Shown piece by piece: positions 24,111 through 32,945 of a stretch of 64,000 bases of DNA. The position numbers were made by a program, and so were the translations under genes. Within the stretch, counting starts at the first letter, position 1; the number at the start of each line of letters is the position of its first letter. Below the pieces are notes generated by a model. That model worked only from the letters and a program-made list of their open reading frames with translations. It ran no database searches and was not told the DNA's origin. Location of the stretch: contig NZ_OZ257125.1 of the NCBI RefSeq assembly GCF_965279055.1, forward strand, positions 4,898,001 through 4,962,000. The letters are read 5' to 3'. The stretch comes from Hydrocarboniphaga sp965279055. GTDB lineage: Bacteria > Pseudomonadota > Gammaproteobacteria > Nevskiales > Nevskiaceae.

Positions 24111-24515
24111 ATGGCGGCGAAATCCAAAGCGGCGAAGAAGTCCTCGGCAAAGAAGGCGTCTAAGAAGACCGCCAAGAAGGCCGTGAAGAAAGTGGCAAAG
24201 AAGGCAGCTCCGAAGAAGGCCAGCAAAAAGGCCGTGAAGAAGGTTGCCAAGAAGGCGGCTCCGAAGAAGGCTGCGAAGAAGGTCGCCAAAAAAGCCACCA
24301 AGAAAGCCGCCCCGAAAAAGGCGGCTAAGAAGGTTGCCAAGAAGGCCGCCGGCAAGAAGACCAGCGTCAAGAAGGCCAAGGCTTCCGTCAAGAAGCTCGT
24401 CGCCAAGGCCAAGGGTACGGCCAAGAAGGCTCGCAAGTCCGTCAAGAAAGCAGTCGCGCCGGTTGTCGCGCCTGCCGAACCGGCGCTTGCTCCGGCTCCG
24501 ACGCCGATCGTCTAA
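24111..24515 (+). CDS. H1-like histone, Lys/Ala repeat protein
   Basis: 134 residues, almost only Lys and Ala (KKAVKKVAKKAAPKKA units) up to about residue 120, then a short Pro/Ala/Val tail. It resembles the histone H1 C-terminal tail and the bacterial H1-like proteins AlgP, BpH1 and Hc1, which bind DNA non-specifically and affect nucleoid state. The repeat is built from near-identical codon blocks, so copy number may vary among strains. GGAGG lies nine bases before the ATG. Strong base and codon bias makes the opposite strand look open; that is a shadow. Confidence 0.88.
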   Translation: MAAKSKAAKKSSAKKASKKTAKKAVKKVAKKAAPKKASKKAVKKVAKKAAPKKAAKKVAKKATKKAAPKKAAKKVAKKAAGKKTSVKKAKASVKKLVAKAKGTAKKARKSVKKAVAPVVAPAEPALAPAPTPIV

Positions 24516-24559
24516 GCCTGTGGGCGGCACTGCCGCCTGCGCTTACGCCGCCAAAGACG

Positions 24560-24585
24560 CCCGGACACCACGTCCGGGTTGCTTT
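24560..24585 (+). terminator. probable terminator after the histone-like gene
   Basis: CCCGGAC-ACCAC-GTCCGGG stem followed by TTGCTTT. The T run is broken. Confidence 0.55.
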
Positions 24586-24693
24586 GTCGCTCAAGTTCAC
24601 GAGCGGCAGTAGTCTCCGGCGCGTCTTACAATGTGTTGATTGCTCCGGCATTTCGGGGCCGCAACCCTTGGTGGCGCCGATGGACCGCAACCC

Positions 24694-25560
24694 ATGATCC
24701 GCAGCATGACGGGCTATGCCCGCTCCGAAGCTCAAGGCCCCTGGGGTCGGCTGAGCTGGGAGATGCGCGGCGTCAATCATCGCTATCTCGACCTGCAGTT
24801 CAAGCTGCCGGACGATTTTCGTGCGCTCGAAAACGACTTCCGCAACCAGGCCAGCCCGCACGTGGCACGCGGCAAGGTCGAATGCGGCCTGCGCTACCAG
24901 CGCGACGGCGCGGCCGGCGGCTCGATCAGTATTGATGTGGGGCGATTGACCGACGTTCGCGATGCTTTGGATCTTATATCGCAGACGATAACGGCTGTTG
25001 CCTTGCCCGACGCGCTACGGGTGTTGGCGTATCCGGGTGTCACCCGGGAGGAGACGGCCGACACGGCACCGCTGCAAAAAGCCGCGCGCAGCCTGTTCGA
25101 GCAAACGCTGAAAGATTTCACCGACACCCGCAGTCGCGAAGGCCAGCGGCTCGGCGAGTTTCTGCTGGAGCGCTGCGATGCCCTGCTGGTTCTGGCCGGG
25201 CAGGTTCGCGACCGTTACGTGCAGGTCCGCGGCCTGTGGTGGGAGCGCATGCGCGCCCGCGCCCGCGAACTCGGCGTCGAGCTCGACCCGGGGCGGCTCG
25301 AACAGGAACTCGTCGTCGCGCTGCAACGCCTGGACGTCGAGGAAGAAATCTCGCGCCTGCTGTCGCACTTGCTGGAAGTGCGGGCGACCCTGGACCGGCC
25401 CGAGCCGGTCGGCCGGCGCCTGGACTTCCTGATGCAGGAACTCAATCGCGAAGCCAATACCTTGTCGTCCAAATCCCAGGACGCCGACATGACCCGGTAC
25501 GCGGTCGAGATGAAAGTCAGCATCGAGCAGATGCGCGAACAGGTGCAGAACATCGAGTGA
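24694..25560 (+). CDS. yicC: YicC family endoribonuclease
   Basis: 288 residues from MIRSMTGYARSE, the family's invariant start. YicC proteins cleave RNA, affect small-RNA stability and matter in stationary phase. The C-terminal DUF1732 part holds DVEEEISRLLSHL, GRRLDFLMQELNREANTLSSKS and the end VSIEQMREQVQNIE. The in-frame start at 24640 is rejected. In most proteobacteria gmk follows directly; here gmk is 7.7 kb downstream, beyond an insert. Confidence 0.94.
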   Translation: MIRSMTGYARSEAQGPWGRLSWEMRGVNHRYLDLQFKLPDDFRALENDFRNQASPHVARGKVECGLRYQRDGAAGGSISIDVGRLTDVRDALDLISQTITAVALPDALRVLAYPGVTREETADTAPLQKAARSLFEQTLKDFTDTRSREGQRLGEFLLERCDALLVLAGQVRDRYVQVRGLWWERMRARARELGVELDPGRLEQELVVALQRLDVEEEISRLLSHLLEVRATLDRPEPVGRRLDFLMQELNREANTLSSKSQDADMTRYAVEMKVSIEQMREQVQNIE

Positions 25561-26218
25561 TGTCTGGGCGCAGCCTGGCCCGCGACAGGCTTTGTCTGTT
25601 GTGACTTCCCCCGGTCGAGCGTGTAGTTAGCTTTCACCATGTGCTCAGCCCGTCGATGGATGCCCTGATCGGTGCGCGGGCGTGTGATCCGCGGCGAGCT
25701 GGATCACGCGGACGATGGTGGCGTTATCAGCCGCAGCGAAGCCATCGCGCAGGTGTTGCAGATGACCGTGCGCGAGGCCGGCGATTTCTTCGTAGAAGAA
25801 TCCAGCGTCCCGCGCACACTTTGCCGATTTTCTGCTGGCGCTGTGCCCCTGCGCGCGCTCACCGTCCGTGACCGGCGACTGTCACTGATCCTGATCGCCG
25901 ATTCTCGTGCGTTCTGATCAGTAAGTTGCACAGGACGCGACCGGCAAGTACCAGCCCTGAGCTGACGGCCGAAGACCATGATTGACTGATCTGAAAACGG
26001 TCATTCGTGGTGTTGGTATCTGCCTCGCCGCGTTGATGGTCGGTGAGATGGACGTCTTGACCCGTCCCGGTTATGCCTACTATCGAATTCGTTCAAGAGC
26101 GGCGTTACGTAATCGTCCGGCCGTAGTACAAGCTTTGCTAGCCGAAAGTTGTGCACGAGGTGCCCTATCCGTCGGCAACATGCCTAGTCGCCAAAGAGCG
26201 AGCGCGGAGGAGAAAGCG
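25561..26218. other. 658-base gap with no convincing gene (left edge of insert)
   Basis: Left junction of the DNA lying between yicC and gmk. A short frame at 25672-25917 (81 codons, containing SRSEAIAQVLQMTVREAGDFF) matches nothing I recognise and may be a remnant or chance. Composition looks less GC-rich than the flanks. No terminal inverted repeat or tRNA was seen here. Confidence 0.5.
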
Positions 26219-28441
26219 ATGAACGCCAGCGTCAAAGAGGCACCGGTGGTATCGAAGCGGACCACTTGCGGTATTTGCGAAGCCTCTTGCGGCCTGGTCG
26301 TCGAGGTGCGTGGCGATGAGGTCCTAAGCATCCGGCCGGATGCTCAGCACCCTAGCTCAGCTGGCTTTGCGTGCTCCAAGGGCACCCAGTTTCATCATGT
26401 CCGCAACGATCCGGATCGGGTGACGCAGCCGCTTCGGCGTGCAGCCAACGGTGAGCTGGAACCGATCAGCTGGGATCAGGCGCTCGACGAGATCGGCAGC
26501 CGGCTGCGAGCCGTCATCAAGAACAACGGGACGCAAAGCGTCGGCGTGTATCTAGGCAATCCCATCGTCTGGAACTACGCCGCGTTTGCAACCGCCCTCG
26601 GCGTGGCGGCCGCGCTCAAGACCAAGCACACGTTTCTCGCGGCATCGCTCGATATCAACAATTACTACGTCGTCAACCAGCTGCTGTACGGCAACAATTT
26701 TCTGACGCTGTTCCCGGATGTTGCGCGTACCCAGTTCATGCTGATCCTGGGGTCCAACCCGGTGGTGTCCCACGGCAGCATGATGACCGTCGGCCATGTT
26801 CGCGAGGCGCTGCAGGACGTGGTCCGTCGTCGTGGCAGAGTCGTGGTAGTCGATCCGCGCAGGACGGAGACTGCCGAGCTTTTTGAGCATGTGCCGATCC
26901 GGCCCGACGCTGACGCCTGGCTGCTGGCAGCGATGATCCGTCTTCTGTTCGAGGAGGGATTGGTTGCGCAGAACACCATTGCCTCGCGAGTGAACGGTTT
27001 GCCGTTCCTGAAGGAATTGGTCGACGTCGCCACATTGAAACGGGCCTCTGTCGAGACACGGATTCCGGCCGACCGCATCGCTCAGCTCGCGCGCGACTTC
27101 GTCGCCGCGACAAGCGCCTCGTGCTACTGCCGCTGGGGATCTTCGCTGGGGCAGTTCTCAACGCTGACCAAGTATCTGGTCGATGCACTGAATCTGGTGA
27201 CCGGCAACTTCGACCGCCCCGGCGGCGTCGTCTGCGGCCACTCAATGATCGACATCGAAAAGCTCATGAAGGACACCGGGCAGGTCGGCTATGACCGCTG
27301 GCGCTCGCGCGTGGAAGGTGTGCCGGAGGTGGCCGGCAGCGCGCCGATCGCCACAATGTCCGCCGAGATCGAAACACCCGGTGAAGGGCAGCTCAAGGCG
27401 CTGCTGGTGTCGCACGGCAACCCTGCGGCCTCGGGACCGGGTGGGCGCCGCCTGGAGAAAGCGCTCGGCGGGCTTGACCTGCTGGTCTCGATGGACCCCT
27501 ATCTGACCGAAACCAGCCGCCTCGCGCATTACGTATTGCCGCCGACGTTGTGGATCGAGCGCGAAGGCTTTCCCATCTTCACGATGTCGCACACCGCGGT
27601 GCCGTACGCCCAATGGTCCGAGGCGGTAGTGCCACCGCCGCCTGGTGTCCGGGATGACTGGTGGATTCTCGATCAGATCTGCCGACGCATCGACATCGTG
27701 CCGTCGCCGTTCGCCGTGGTCAGGGCGCTGGGCAAGGTCGGCATCCGCTTTTCACCGCAGACCCTCGTGGACGCTTTCCTGCGACTCGGGCCCATGGGCG
27801 ACTGGTTCGGTCTCCGCCCCAAGGGTTTCAACCGCGCCAAGCTGGTGCGCGATGGAGCCGGGGTCAAGTTGCACGATCATCCGCCCACTGGCGTGCTGGG
27901 CAAGCGCTTGGAAACGCATGACCACAAGGTGCATCTGGAGCACTCGGTGATACATGACGAGATGCAACGTCTGGCGTCGCGCCCGACGGTCGACGCGGCC
28001 TATCCGCTGTTCATCATCAGCGTGCGCGAGCTGCGTTCGCACAACACCTGGCTGCACAACATTCCGAAGCTAATGGCGGGTGATCGCTTCCAGCGACTGC
28101 GAGTGCACCCGACCGACGCCAGGGCCCACGACATTCGCAGCGGCGACCGGGTCCGTGTCGAGTCTGCATACGGTGCAATCGAAGTCATGGCCTGGGTCAG
28201 CGACGAAGTGATGCCCGGGACCGTCGGCCTGCCGCATGGCTGGGGTCATCGTGGCGGGTGGAAACGCGCCGTTGCTGCCGGCGGTGCCTGCTTCAACGAC
28301 CTGACGTCCGACGCCGCCGGCCAATCGGATCGGCCGTCGGGCCAGCCGCAGCTCACCGGCGTCCCGGTACGAATCATCGGCCTGGGTCGCAGTGAATCGA
28401 ACGAGCCGCAGGCGACCGAGGAAAGCCCATGCCGTTCGTGA
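26219..28441 (+). CDS. molybdopterin-dependent oxidoreductase with 4Fe-4S site
   Basis: 740 residues from the ATG behind GGAGGAG. Member of the Mo-bisMGD (DMSO reductase/formate dehydrogenase/Nas) superfamily. Cluster cysteines 17, 20, 24 and 52 (CGICEASCGL...FACSKG) with Lys54 behind the last. MGD-binding parts include ILGSNPVVSHG, VVVDPRRTETAE and HGNPAASGPG; the dinucleotide-binding domain is near 610-725 (RSHNTWLHNIPKL...LPHGWGH). In the usual metal-ligand region the sequence is AASLDINN (141-148): no Cys or Sec, only Ser143 and Asp145 as candidates. No twin-arginine signal, so cytoplasmic. Overlaps the ferredoxin gene by 13 bases. Substrate unknown. Confidence 0.88.
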   Translation: MNASVKEAPVVSKRTTCGICEASCGLVVEVRGDEVLSIRPDAQHPSSAGFACSKGTQFHHVRNDPDRVTQPLRRAANGELEPISWDQALDEIGSRLRAVIKNNGTQSVGVYLGNPIVWNYAAFATALGVAAALKTKHTFLAASLDINNYYVVNQLLYGNNFLTLFPDVARTQFMLILGSNPVVSHGSMMTVGHVREALQDVVRRRGRVVVVDPRRTETAELFEHVPIRPDADAWLLAAMIRLLFEEGLVAQNTIASRVNGLPFLKELVDVATLKRASVETRIPADRIAQLARDFVAATSASCYCRWGSSLGQFSTLTKYLVDALNLVTGNFDRPGGVVCGHSMIDIEKLMKDTGQVGYDRWRSRVEGVPEVAGSAPIATMSAEIETPGEGQLKALLVSHGNPAASGPGGRRLEKALGGLDLLVSMDPYLTETSRLAHYVLPPTLWIEREGFPIFTMSHTAVPYAQWSEAVVPPPPGVRDDWWILDQICRRIDIVPSPFAVVRALGKVGIRFSPQTLVDAFLRLGPMGDWFGLRPKGFNRAKLVRDGAGVKLHDHPPTGVLGKRLETHDHKVHLEHSVIHDEMQRLASRPTVDAAYPLFIISVRELRSHNTWLHNIPKLMAGDRFQRLRVHPTDARAHDIRSGDRVRVESAYGAIEVMAWVSDEVMPGTVGLPHGWGHRGGWKRAVAAGGACFNDLTSDAAGQSDRPSGQPQLTGVPVRIIGLGRSESNEPQATEESPCRS

Positions 28442-28692
28442 TCGCTGCACCTTGTGTCGCTGACTATTCCTGCGTTGAAGTCTGCCCGGTCAACTGCATT
28501 TCGCCGCGCCCAGACCAACCCGGGTTCGAAAAAACGGAGCAGCTGTACATCAATCCCAGCCTCTGCATTCATTGCGAAGCCTGCGTCGAGGCCTGCCCCG
28601 TCGGTGCGATCTTCGAGGCCAAGGCACTGCCCAAGAAATGGAAGGATTACGCGCGGATCAATGCCGAGTACTTCGAGAGGGTCGAGGAATGA
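28429..28692 (+). CDS. 7Fe/8Fe-type ferredoxin
   Basis: 87 residues. Two cysteine groups: Cys9-x5-Cys15-x3-Cys19-Pro with Cys23, and CIHCEACVEACPVGAI. The sequence (PVNCISPRPDQPGFEKTEQLYINPSLCIHC) closely follows the N-terminal ferredoxin domain of mycobacterial FprB as I recall it. First-cluster spacing suggests a 3Fe-4S or 4Fe-4S site next to a standard 4Fe-4S. The start lies inside the end of the oxidoreductase gene and the stop overlaps the reductase start (ATGA), so the three are translated together. Confidence 0.92.
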   Translation: MPFVIAAPCVADYSCVEVCPVNCISPRPDQPGFEKTEQLYINPSLCIHCEACVEACPVGAIFEAKALPKKWKDYARINAEYFERVEE

Positions 28693-30050
28693 CCGCGGAA
28701 CGACGAGTACTGCGGGTCGCGATCGTCGGGGCAGGACCCTCCGGGATGTACGCGGCCGGGCATCTGTTGCGTCAGCATGAGGTTACGGTGGAAGTGGATG
28801 TCTTCGATCGCTTGCCGACCCCATGGGGGCTGGTGCGAAACGGCGTAGCGCCAGACCACCCGGAGAAAAAAGGGGTGACCCGCGTTTTCGAGCTGACCGC
28901 CGCGATCCCGGGATTCCGCTTCTTCGGAAATGTCGAAATCGGTCGTGATGTACAGGCGGCCGAACTACGGGATTGGTACGACGCGGTGATCTACGCCTAT
29001 GGCGCAGCGGCTTCGCGGCCTGCGGGCGTCCCCGGCAGTGACCTGCCGGGCTGTGGCTCCGCGACCGACTTCGTCAACTGGTACAACGGCCACCCTGATC
29101 ACTCCGGCAGAACTTACGACTTCTCGACCGAGCGCGCAGTGATCATCGGTAATGGCAACGTTGCGCTCGACGTCGCTCGTATCCTGAGTCTGAGCTGCGA
29201 TGAGTTGAAGCGCACCGACATTGCCGGGCATGCACTTGAGGCCTTGAGTCGTAGCCGTATCCGCGAGGTCGTCGTCATGGGAAGGCGCGGTCCCCAGTAC
29301 GCTGCGTTCAACAATCCCGAGTTGGCAGAGCTTGGACATCTTGAAGGTGTCGATGTGTCGGTCGGCCCCGACGGCGTCGTCGATGAGGCAATTGCCAACG
29401 CGGGCGGTCTTTCCTGGGAAGCGCGCCGCAAGCTCGAAACACTGCGGAGTTGGAGTGCTCGACAAGCCGGGCCTGCGCGACGCATCCGGCTGCAGTTTCT
29501 GGCTACTCCGGTTGAAGTTGTCGGGGATCGCCGTTGCGAAGCAATACGTTTCGAGCACAACCAAGCGATGCAGGCCCGAAGGGAAGTGCAGGCACCGAGC
29601 AGTTGCGAGCTGCTGGAGACCGGCCTCGTGCTTTTTGCGATCGGGTTCCGGGGATGTGAGTTGCCAGGTGTGCCGTTCGACTCGGCAACCGGCACGGTCC
29701 CCCACCAAGCACAGCGAGTGAAGGGACTGGACCGCGGTGGCACCTATGTGACGGGATGGATCGCCCGCGGTCCGAGCGGAATCATCGGCTCCAACAAGCT
29801 GTGTGCTCATCGCGCAGTCGATGCCCTTTTCGAAGACTTCCGATCAGGGCGTATCGGCACCGATCTCGTATCGAGCGCCCGCGAGGTTGCGGACGTACTT
29901 CAAAAGCGATCAATTGGTGTGGTCAGCTACAGAGGCTGGCAATCCATCGACGAGGCCGAGCTGTCGGCAGGCGCCGGGATCGATCGTCCGCGCCTGAAGC
30001 GGACTGACTGGTCCGAGCTGCTTGCCACTGCGCGTCCTCACGGATTGTGA
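28689..30050 (+). CDS. NADPH:ferredoxin reductase, FprA/FprB type
   Basis: 453 residues from the ATG of the ATGA overlap. FAD-binding GxGxxG motif VAIVGAGPSGMYAAGHLL near the start, then DVFDRLPTPWGLVRNGVAPDHPEKK, the adrenodoxin-reductase signature. NADP-binding VIIGNGNVALDVARIL, then VVVMGRRGPQYAAFNNPEL, and the C-terminal TGWIARGPSGIIGSNK. It is the reductase half of FprB, split from its ferredoxin. Presumed role: pass electrons between NADPH and the ferredoxin, for the molybdoenzyme upstream. Direction of flow is inferred. Confidence 0.92.
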   Translation: MTAERRVLRVAIVGAGPSGMYAAGHLLRQHEVTVEVDVFDRLPTPWGLVRNGVAPDHPEKKGVTRVFELTAAIPGFRFFGNVEIGRDVQAAELRDWYDAVIYAYGAAASRPAGVPGSDLPGCGSATDFVNWYNGHPDHSGRTYDFSTERAVIIGNGNVALDVARILSLSCDELKRTDIAGHALEALSRSRIREVVVMGRRGPQYAAFNNPELAELGHLEGVDVSVGPDGVVDEAIANAGGLSWEARRKLETLRSWSARQAGPARRIRLQFLATPVEVVGDRRCEAIRFEHNQAMQARREVQAPSSCELLETGLVLFAIGFRGCELPGVPFDSATGTVPHQAQRVKGLDRGGTYVTGWIARGPSGIIGSNKLCAHRAVDALFEDFRSGRIGTDLVSSAREVADVLQKRSIGVVSYRGWQSIDEAELSAGAGIDRPRLKRTDWSELLATARPHGL

Positions 30051-30473
30051 CTGCTTGGCCCGATTAGCTTTCGAAGGGCATGGAGCAGACGATCCCGACG
30101 GGTAGCCTCTAGTACATGAGCGTCTCGGGTTAGTCGGCAGAATGCTCACCGGCCGTCAGGCGCGCGATCTGCTGATCACGAAGTACGAGAACAGCCGCTC
30201 AACTGAGTGACAATCCGCAGCCCCAAAGAATCCCCCTCCGGCGGCCTCGAACCCGCTTAGTTGAAGGCGACGCGAAGGTTGCGGACGTTCCGAATTGCTG
30301 TTCGACATCGCTGGACCAAAGCGCAAAACAAGGCTCGTCTTCAGACCGGGGAAAGCTCGCGCTGACCAGACTCGGCGCGCCGCTTCACCAGTACGGCATC
30401 CGTGCGAAGCCGCTGATTGCGGCGGCCTGCCACTGCGGCGATGCCCCGTGCTTGTTCTCAAGGAAAGGAATCC
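30051..30473. other. 423-base gap between reductase and katE
   Basis: No supported gene. A 22-codon frame (30142-30210, MLTGRQARDLLITKYEN) and a frame from 30295 are unrecognised and may be chance. The katE promoter should lie here, but no clear sigma-70 pair stood out. AAGGAAAGGAA is the katE ribosome site. Confidence 0.5.
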
Positions 30474-32945
30474 ATGCCCCAGAAAAAGAAACACGCCCGC
30501 GCTGAGCCGGCCTCGAAAAAACCGCCATCCAAGTCCGTTCCCTTGACCGGTGAAGCCATCCCCAGCGCGTTGGCGACGGTGGGCGGGCCTTCCACCGCGC
30601 AGATCGATCCGGCAGCCGCCACGACCAGGCCACAGAAGAATGCGGTCCGGCAAAAGGCCGGCGCCCAGGTGATGGCTCAGGCGCAGCCATTCAACGCACT
30701 GAAAGCCGGCGAGCACGGTTACGACAACGCGCACGCGCCGCGGGCCGGCACCGCCGTGGCATCGCCGAATCCTTTGGCAACGGCGAGCACGCAGACCGAG
30801 TCGAGCGCATCGGCGAAGACCGGCGGCGCCGCGGCCGCCGGCGTCAACGCCACCATCGACACGCTGGATCGCGTGCGCGTCGACTCGGCGGGCCAGGCGC
30901 TGACCACCAACATGGGCACGGCGATCAGCGACAACCAGAACTCTTTGAAGGCCGGCCTGCGCGGGCCGACGCTGCTCGAAGACTTCGTGCTGCGCGAGAA
31001 GCTCACGCACTTTGATCACGAGCGCATTCCCGAGCGCATCGTCCATGCGCGCGGGTCCGGCGCGCATGGCTATTTCGAGTGCTACAAGCCGCTCGGCAAG
31101 CTGACCAAGGCTGCACCTTTCGCGGCGGCCGGCAAGATCACGCCGGTGTTCGTGCGCTTTTCGACGGTGGCCGGCGAGCGCGGTTCCACCGATCTCGCGC
31201 GCGACGTTCGCGGCTTCGCGGTCAAGTTCTATACCGACGAGGGCAACTGGGACATCGTCGGCAACAACATCCCGGTGTTCTTCATCCAGGACGCGATGAA
31301 GTTTCCGGACCTGATCCACGCGGTGAAGCCCGAACCCCACAACGGCATTCCGCAGGCCGCGTCGGCGCACGACACGTTCTGGGACTTCGCCAGCCTGATG
31401 CCCGAGTCCACGCACATGCTGCTGTGGGTGATGTCGGACCGCGCGCTGCCGCGCAGCTATCGCACGATGCAGGGTTTCGGCGTTCACACCTTCCGGCTGG
31501 TCAACGAAGCCGGGAAGTCGGTGTTCTGCAAGTTTCATTGGAACCCGGTGGCCGGCACGCATTCCGTGGTCTGGGACGAGGCGGTGAAGATCAGCGGCGC
31601 CGACGCCGACTACCATCGCCGCGATCTGTGGGAAGCGATCGAGGCCGGCTCGTTCCCGGAATGGGAACTGTGCCTGCAGACGTTCACCGAGGAGCAGGCG
31701 GAACAGTTCAGCTTCGACGTGCTCGACGCCACCAAGATCGTGCCGGAGGAGCTGGTGCCGCTGGTTCCCGTCGGCCGCATGGTGCTGAACCGCAACCCCG
31801 ACAACTTCTTCGCAGAAACCGAGCAGGTGGCTTTCGGTACCGCCAACGTGGTGCCGGGCATCGACTTCAGCAACGACCCGCTGCTGCACGGCCGGCACCA
31901 CTCGTATCTCGACACGCAGCTCAGCCGCCTGGGCGGCCCGAATTTCCACGAGCTGCCGATCAACGCCTCGATCGCGCCGGTGCACAACAATCAGCGCGAC
32001 GGCATCCACCGTCAGGCGATACCGCGCGGGCGTGTCGCCTACGAGCCGAATTCACTCGGCGGCGGTTGCCCGTTTCAGGCCGGCATGCGCGGCTTCACGA
32101 CGTTTCCCGCGCCGGTGTTCGAAGACAAGCTGCGCGGCAAGCCGGAGAAGTTCGCCGATCACTACACGCAGGCGACTTTGTTCTGGAACAGCCAGACGCA
32201 GGTGGAGAAGAACCACATCATCGCCGCGTTCCGCTTCGAGCTGACGCGCGTGCAGGTGCAGGCGATCCGCGAGCGCGTGCTCGGCCTGCTGGCGAATGTG
32301 GCGGACGAGCTCGCTCAGGGTGTCGCCGCTGGTCTCGGCATTCCGGTGCCACCGGCCCAGCCGAGGGCGCTGGCGAACGCGGCCAAGCCCGAAGTCGAGG
32401 TGTCGAAGATGCTGTCGCTGTTCGCTCGTCCGGGCGATGGCAGCGCCACCGGCAAGAAGATCGCATTGCTGGTGTGCGATGGCGTCGACGGTGTGTCCTT
32501 GCGCGCCGTGCATCAGGCGCTGATCGAAGCCGGTGCCGCGCCGCGCTTCGTCGGCGCGAGGCTCGGCATCGTCAAGCCCGAATCGGGCCAGCCCATCCAC
32601 GTCGAGATCACCACCGAAACCGCGCCGTCCGTGCTCTGGGACGCCGTGGTGATTCCCGGCGGCGAGGCGGCGCAGGCCAGCTTGTCGGCGCTCGGGCAGG
32701 TGAAGGAATTCCTGAAGGACCAATACCGCCACTGCAAACCGATACTCGCGCTGGGCGCATCGCGGCAGCTCATCGAGGCGGCCGGTTTACCGACGGTGCT
32801 TGCCGATGGCAGCCCCGATCTGGGAATCATCCAGGATGCGATGTCGGCGAAGGGGAAACGAAGGTCGGCCGGCGTGGACGCGTTCATCGCCGCACTGGCC
32901 AAGCATCGCTACTTCGATCGAGACATGGATCCGCCGTTGGTTTAG
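30474..32945 (+). CDS. katE: large-subunit catalase HPII with DJ-1/PfpI tail
   Basis: 823 residues, clade 2 monofunctional haem catalase. Catalytic His191 in ERIVHARGSGAHGYF and the Asn in NNIPVFFIQDAMKFPD; haem-side motifs RFSTVAGERGSTD and HHSYLDTQLSRLGG. A flavodoxin/DJ-1-like C-terminal domain follows (KKIALLVCDGVDGVSL...AVVIPGGEAA). E. coli HPII has this His at 128, so the N-terminus is about 63 residues longer: a Lys/Pro/Ala/Thr-rich, low-complexity stretch. Start chosen at the ATG behind AAGGAAAGGAA; upstream codons to 30417 are rejected. Part of the insert between yicC and gmk. Confidence 0.95.
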   Translation: MPQKKKHARAEPASKKPPSKSVPLTGEAIPSALATVGGPSTAQIDPAAATTRPQKNAVRQKAGAQVMAQAQPFNALKAGEHGYDNAHAPRAGTAVASPNPLATASTQTESSASAKTGGAAAAGVNATIDTLDRVRVDSAGQALTTNMGTAISDNQNSLKAGLRGPTLLEDFVLREKLTHFDHERIPERIVHARGSGAHGYFECYKPLGKLTKAAPFAAAGKITPVFVRFSTVAGERGSTDLARDVRGFAVKFYTDEGNWDIVGNNIPVFFIQDAMKFPDLIHAVKPEPHNGIPQAASAHDTFWDFASLMPESTHMLLWVMSDRALPRSYRTMQGFGVHTFRLVNEAGKSVFCKFHWNPVAGTHSVVWDEAVKISGADADYHRRDLWEAIEAGSFPEWELCLQTFTEEQAEQFSFDVLDATKIVPEELVPLVPVGRMVLNRNPDNFFAETEQVAFGTANVVPGIDFSNDPLLHGRHHSYLDTQLSRLGGPNFHELPINASIAPVHNNQRDGIHRQAIPRGRVAYEPNSLGGGCPFQAGMRGFTTFPAPVFEDKLRGKPEKFADHYTQATLFWNSQTQVEKNHIIAAFRFELTRVQVQAIRERVLGLLANVADELAQGVAAGLGIPVPPAQPRALANAAKPEVEVSKMLSLFARPGDGSATGKKIALLVCDGVDGVSLRAVHQALIEAGAAPRFVGARLGIVKPESGQPIHVEITTETAPSVLWDAVVIPGGEAAQASLSALGQVKEFLKDQYRHCKPILALGASRQLIEAAGLPTVLADGSPDLGIIQDAMSAKGKRRSAGVDAFIAALAKHRYFDRDMDPPLV

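Noticed and set aside
24111..24515. Regular short DNA repeats that might suggest a CRISPR array
   Set aside because: The repeats are in frame and encode Lys/Ala motifs; there are no unique spacers of constant length.
24012..24530. Leu/Gly-rich minus-strand frame resembling a membrane protein
   Set aside because: It is the complement of the Lys/Ala repeat codons of the histone-like gene.
25672..25917. 81-codon frame between yicC and the molybdoenzyme gene
   Set aside because: No recognised family or strong ribosome site; kept only as a note in the gap entry.
30156..32009. 617-codon open frame on the minus strand
   Set aside because: Shadow of katE in very GC-rich DNA; no recognisable domain.
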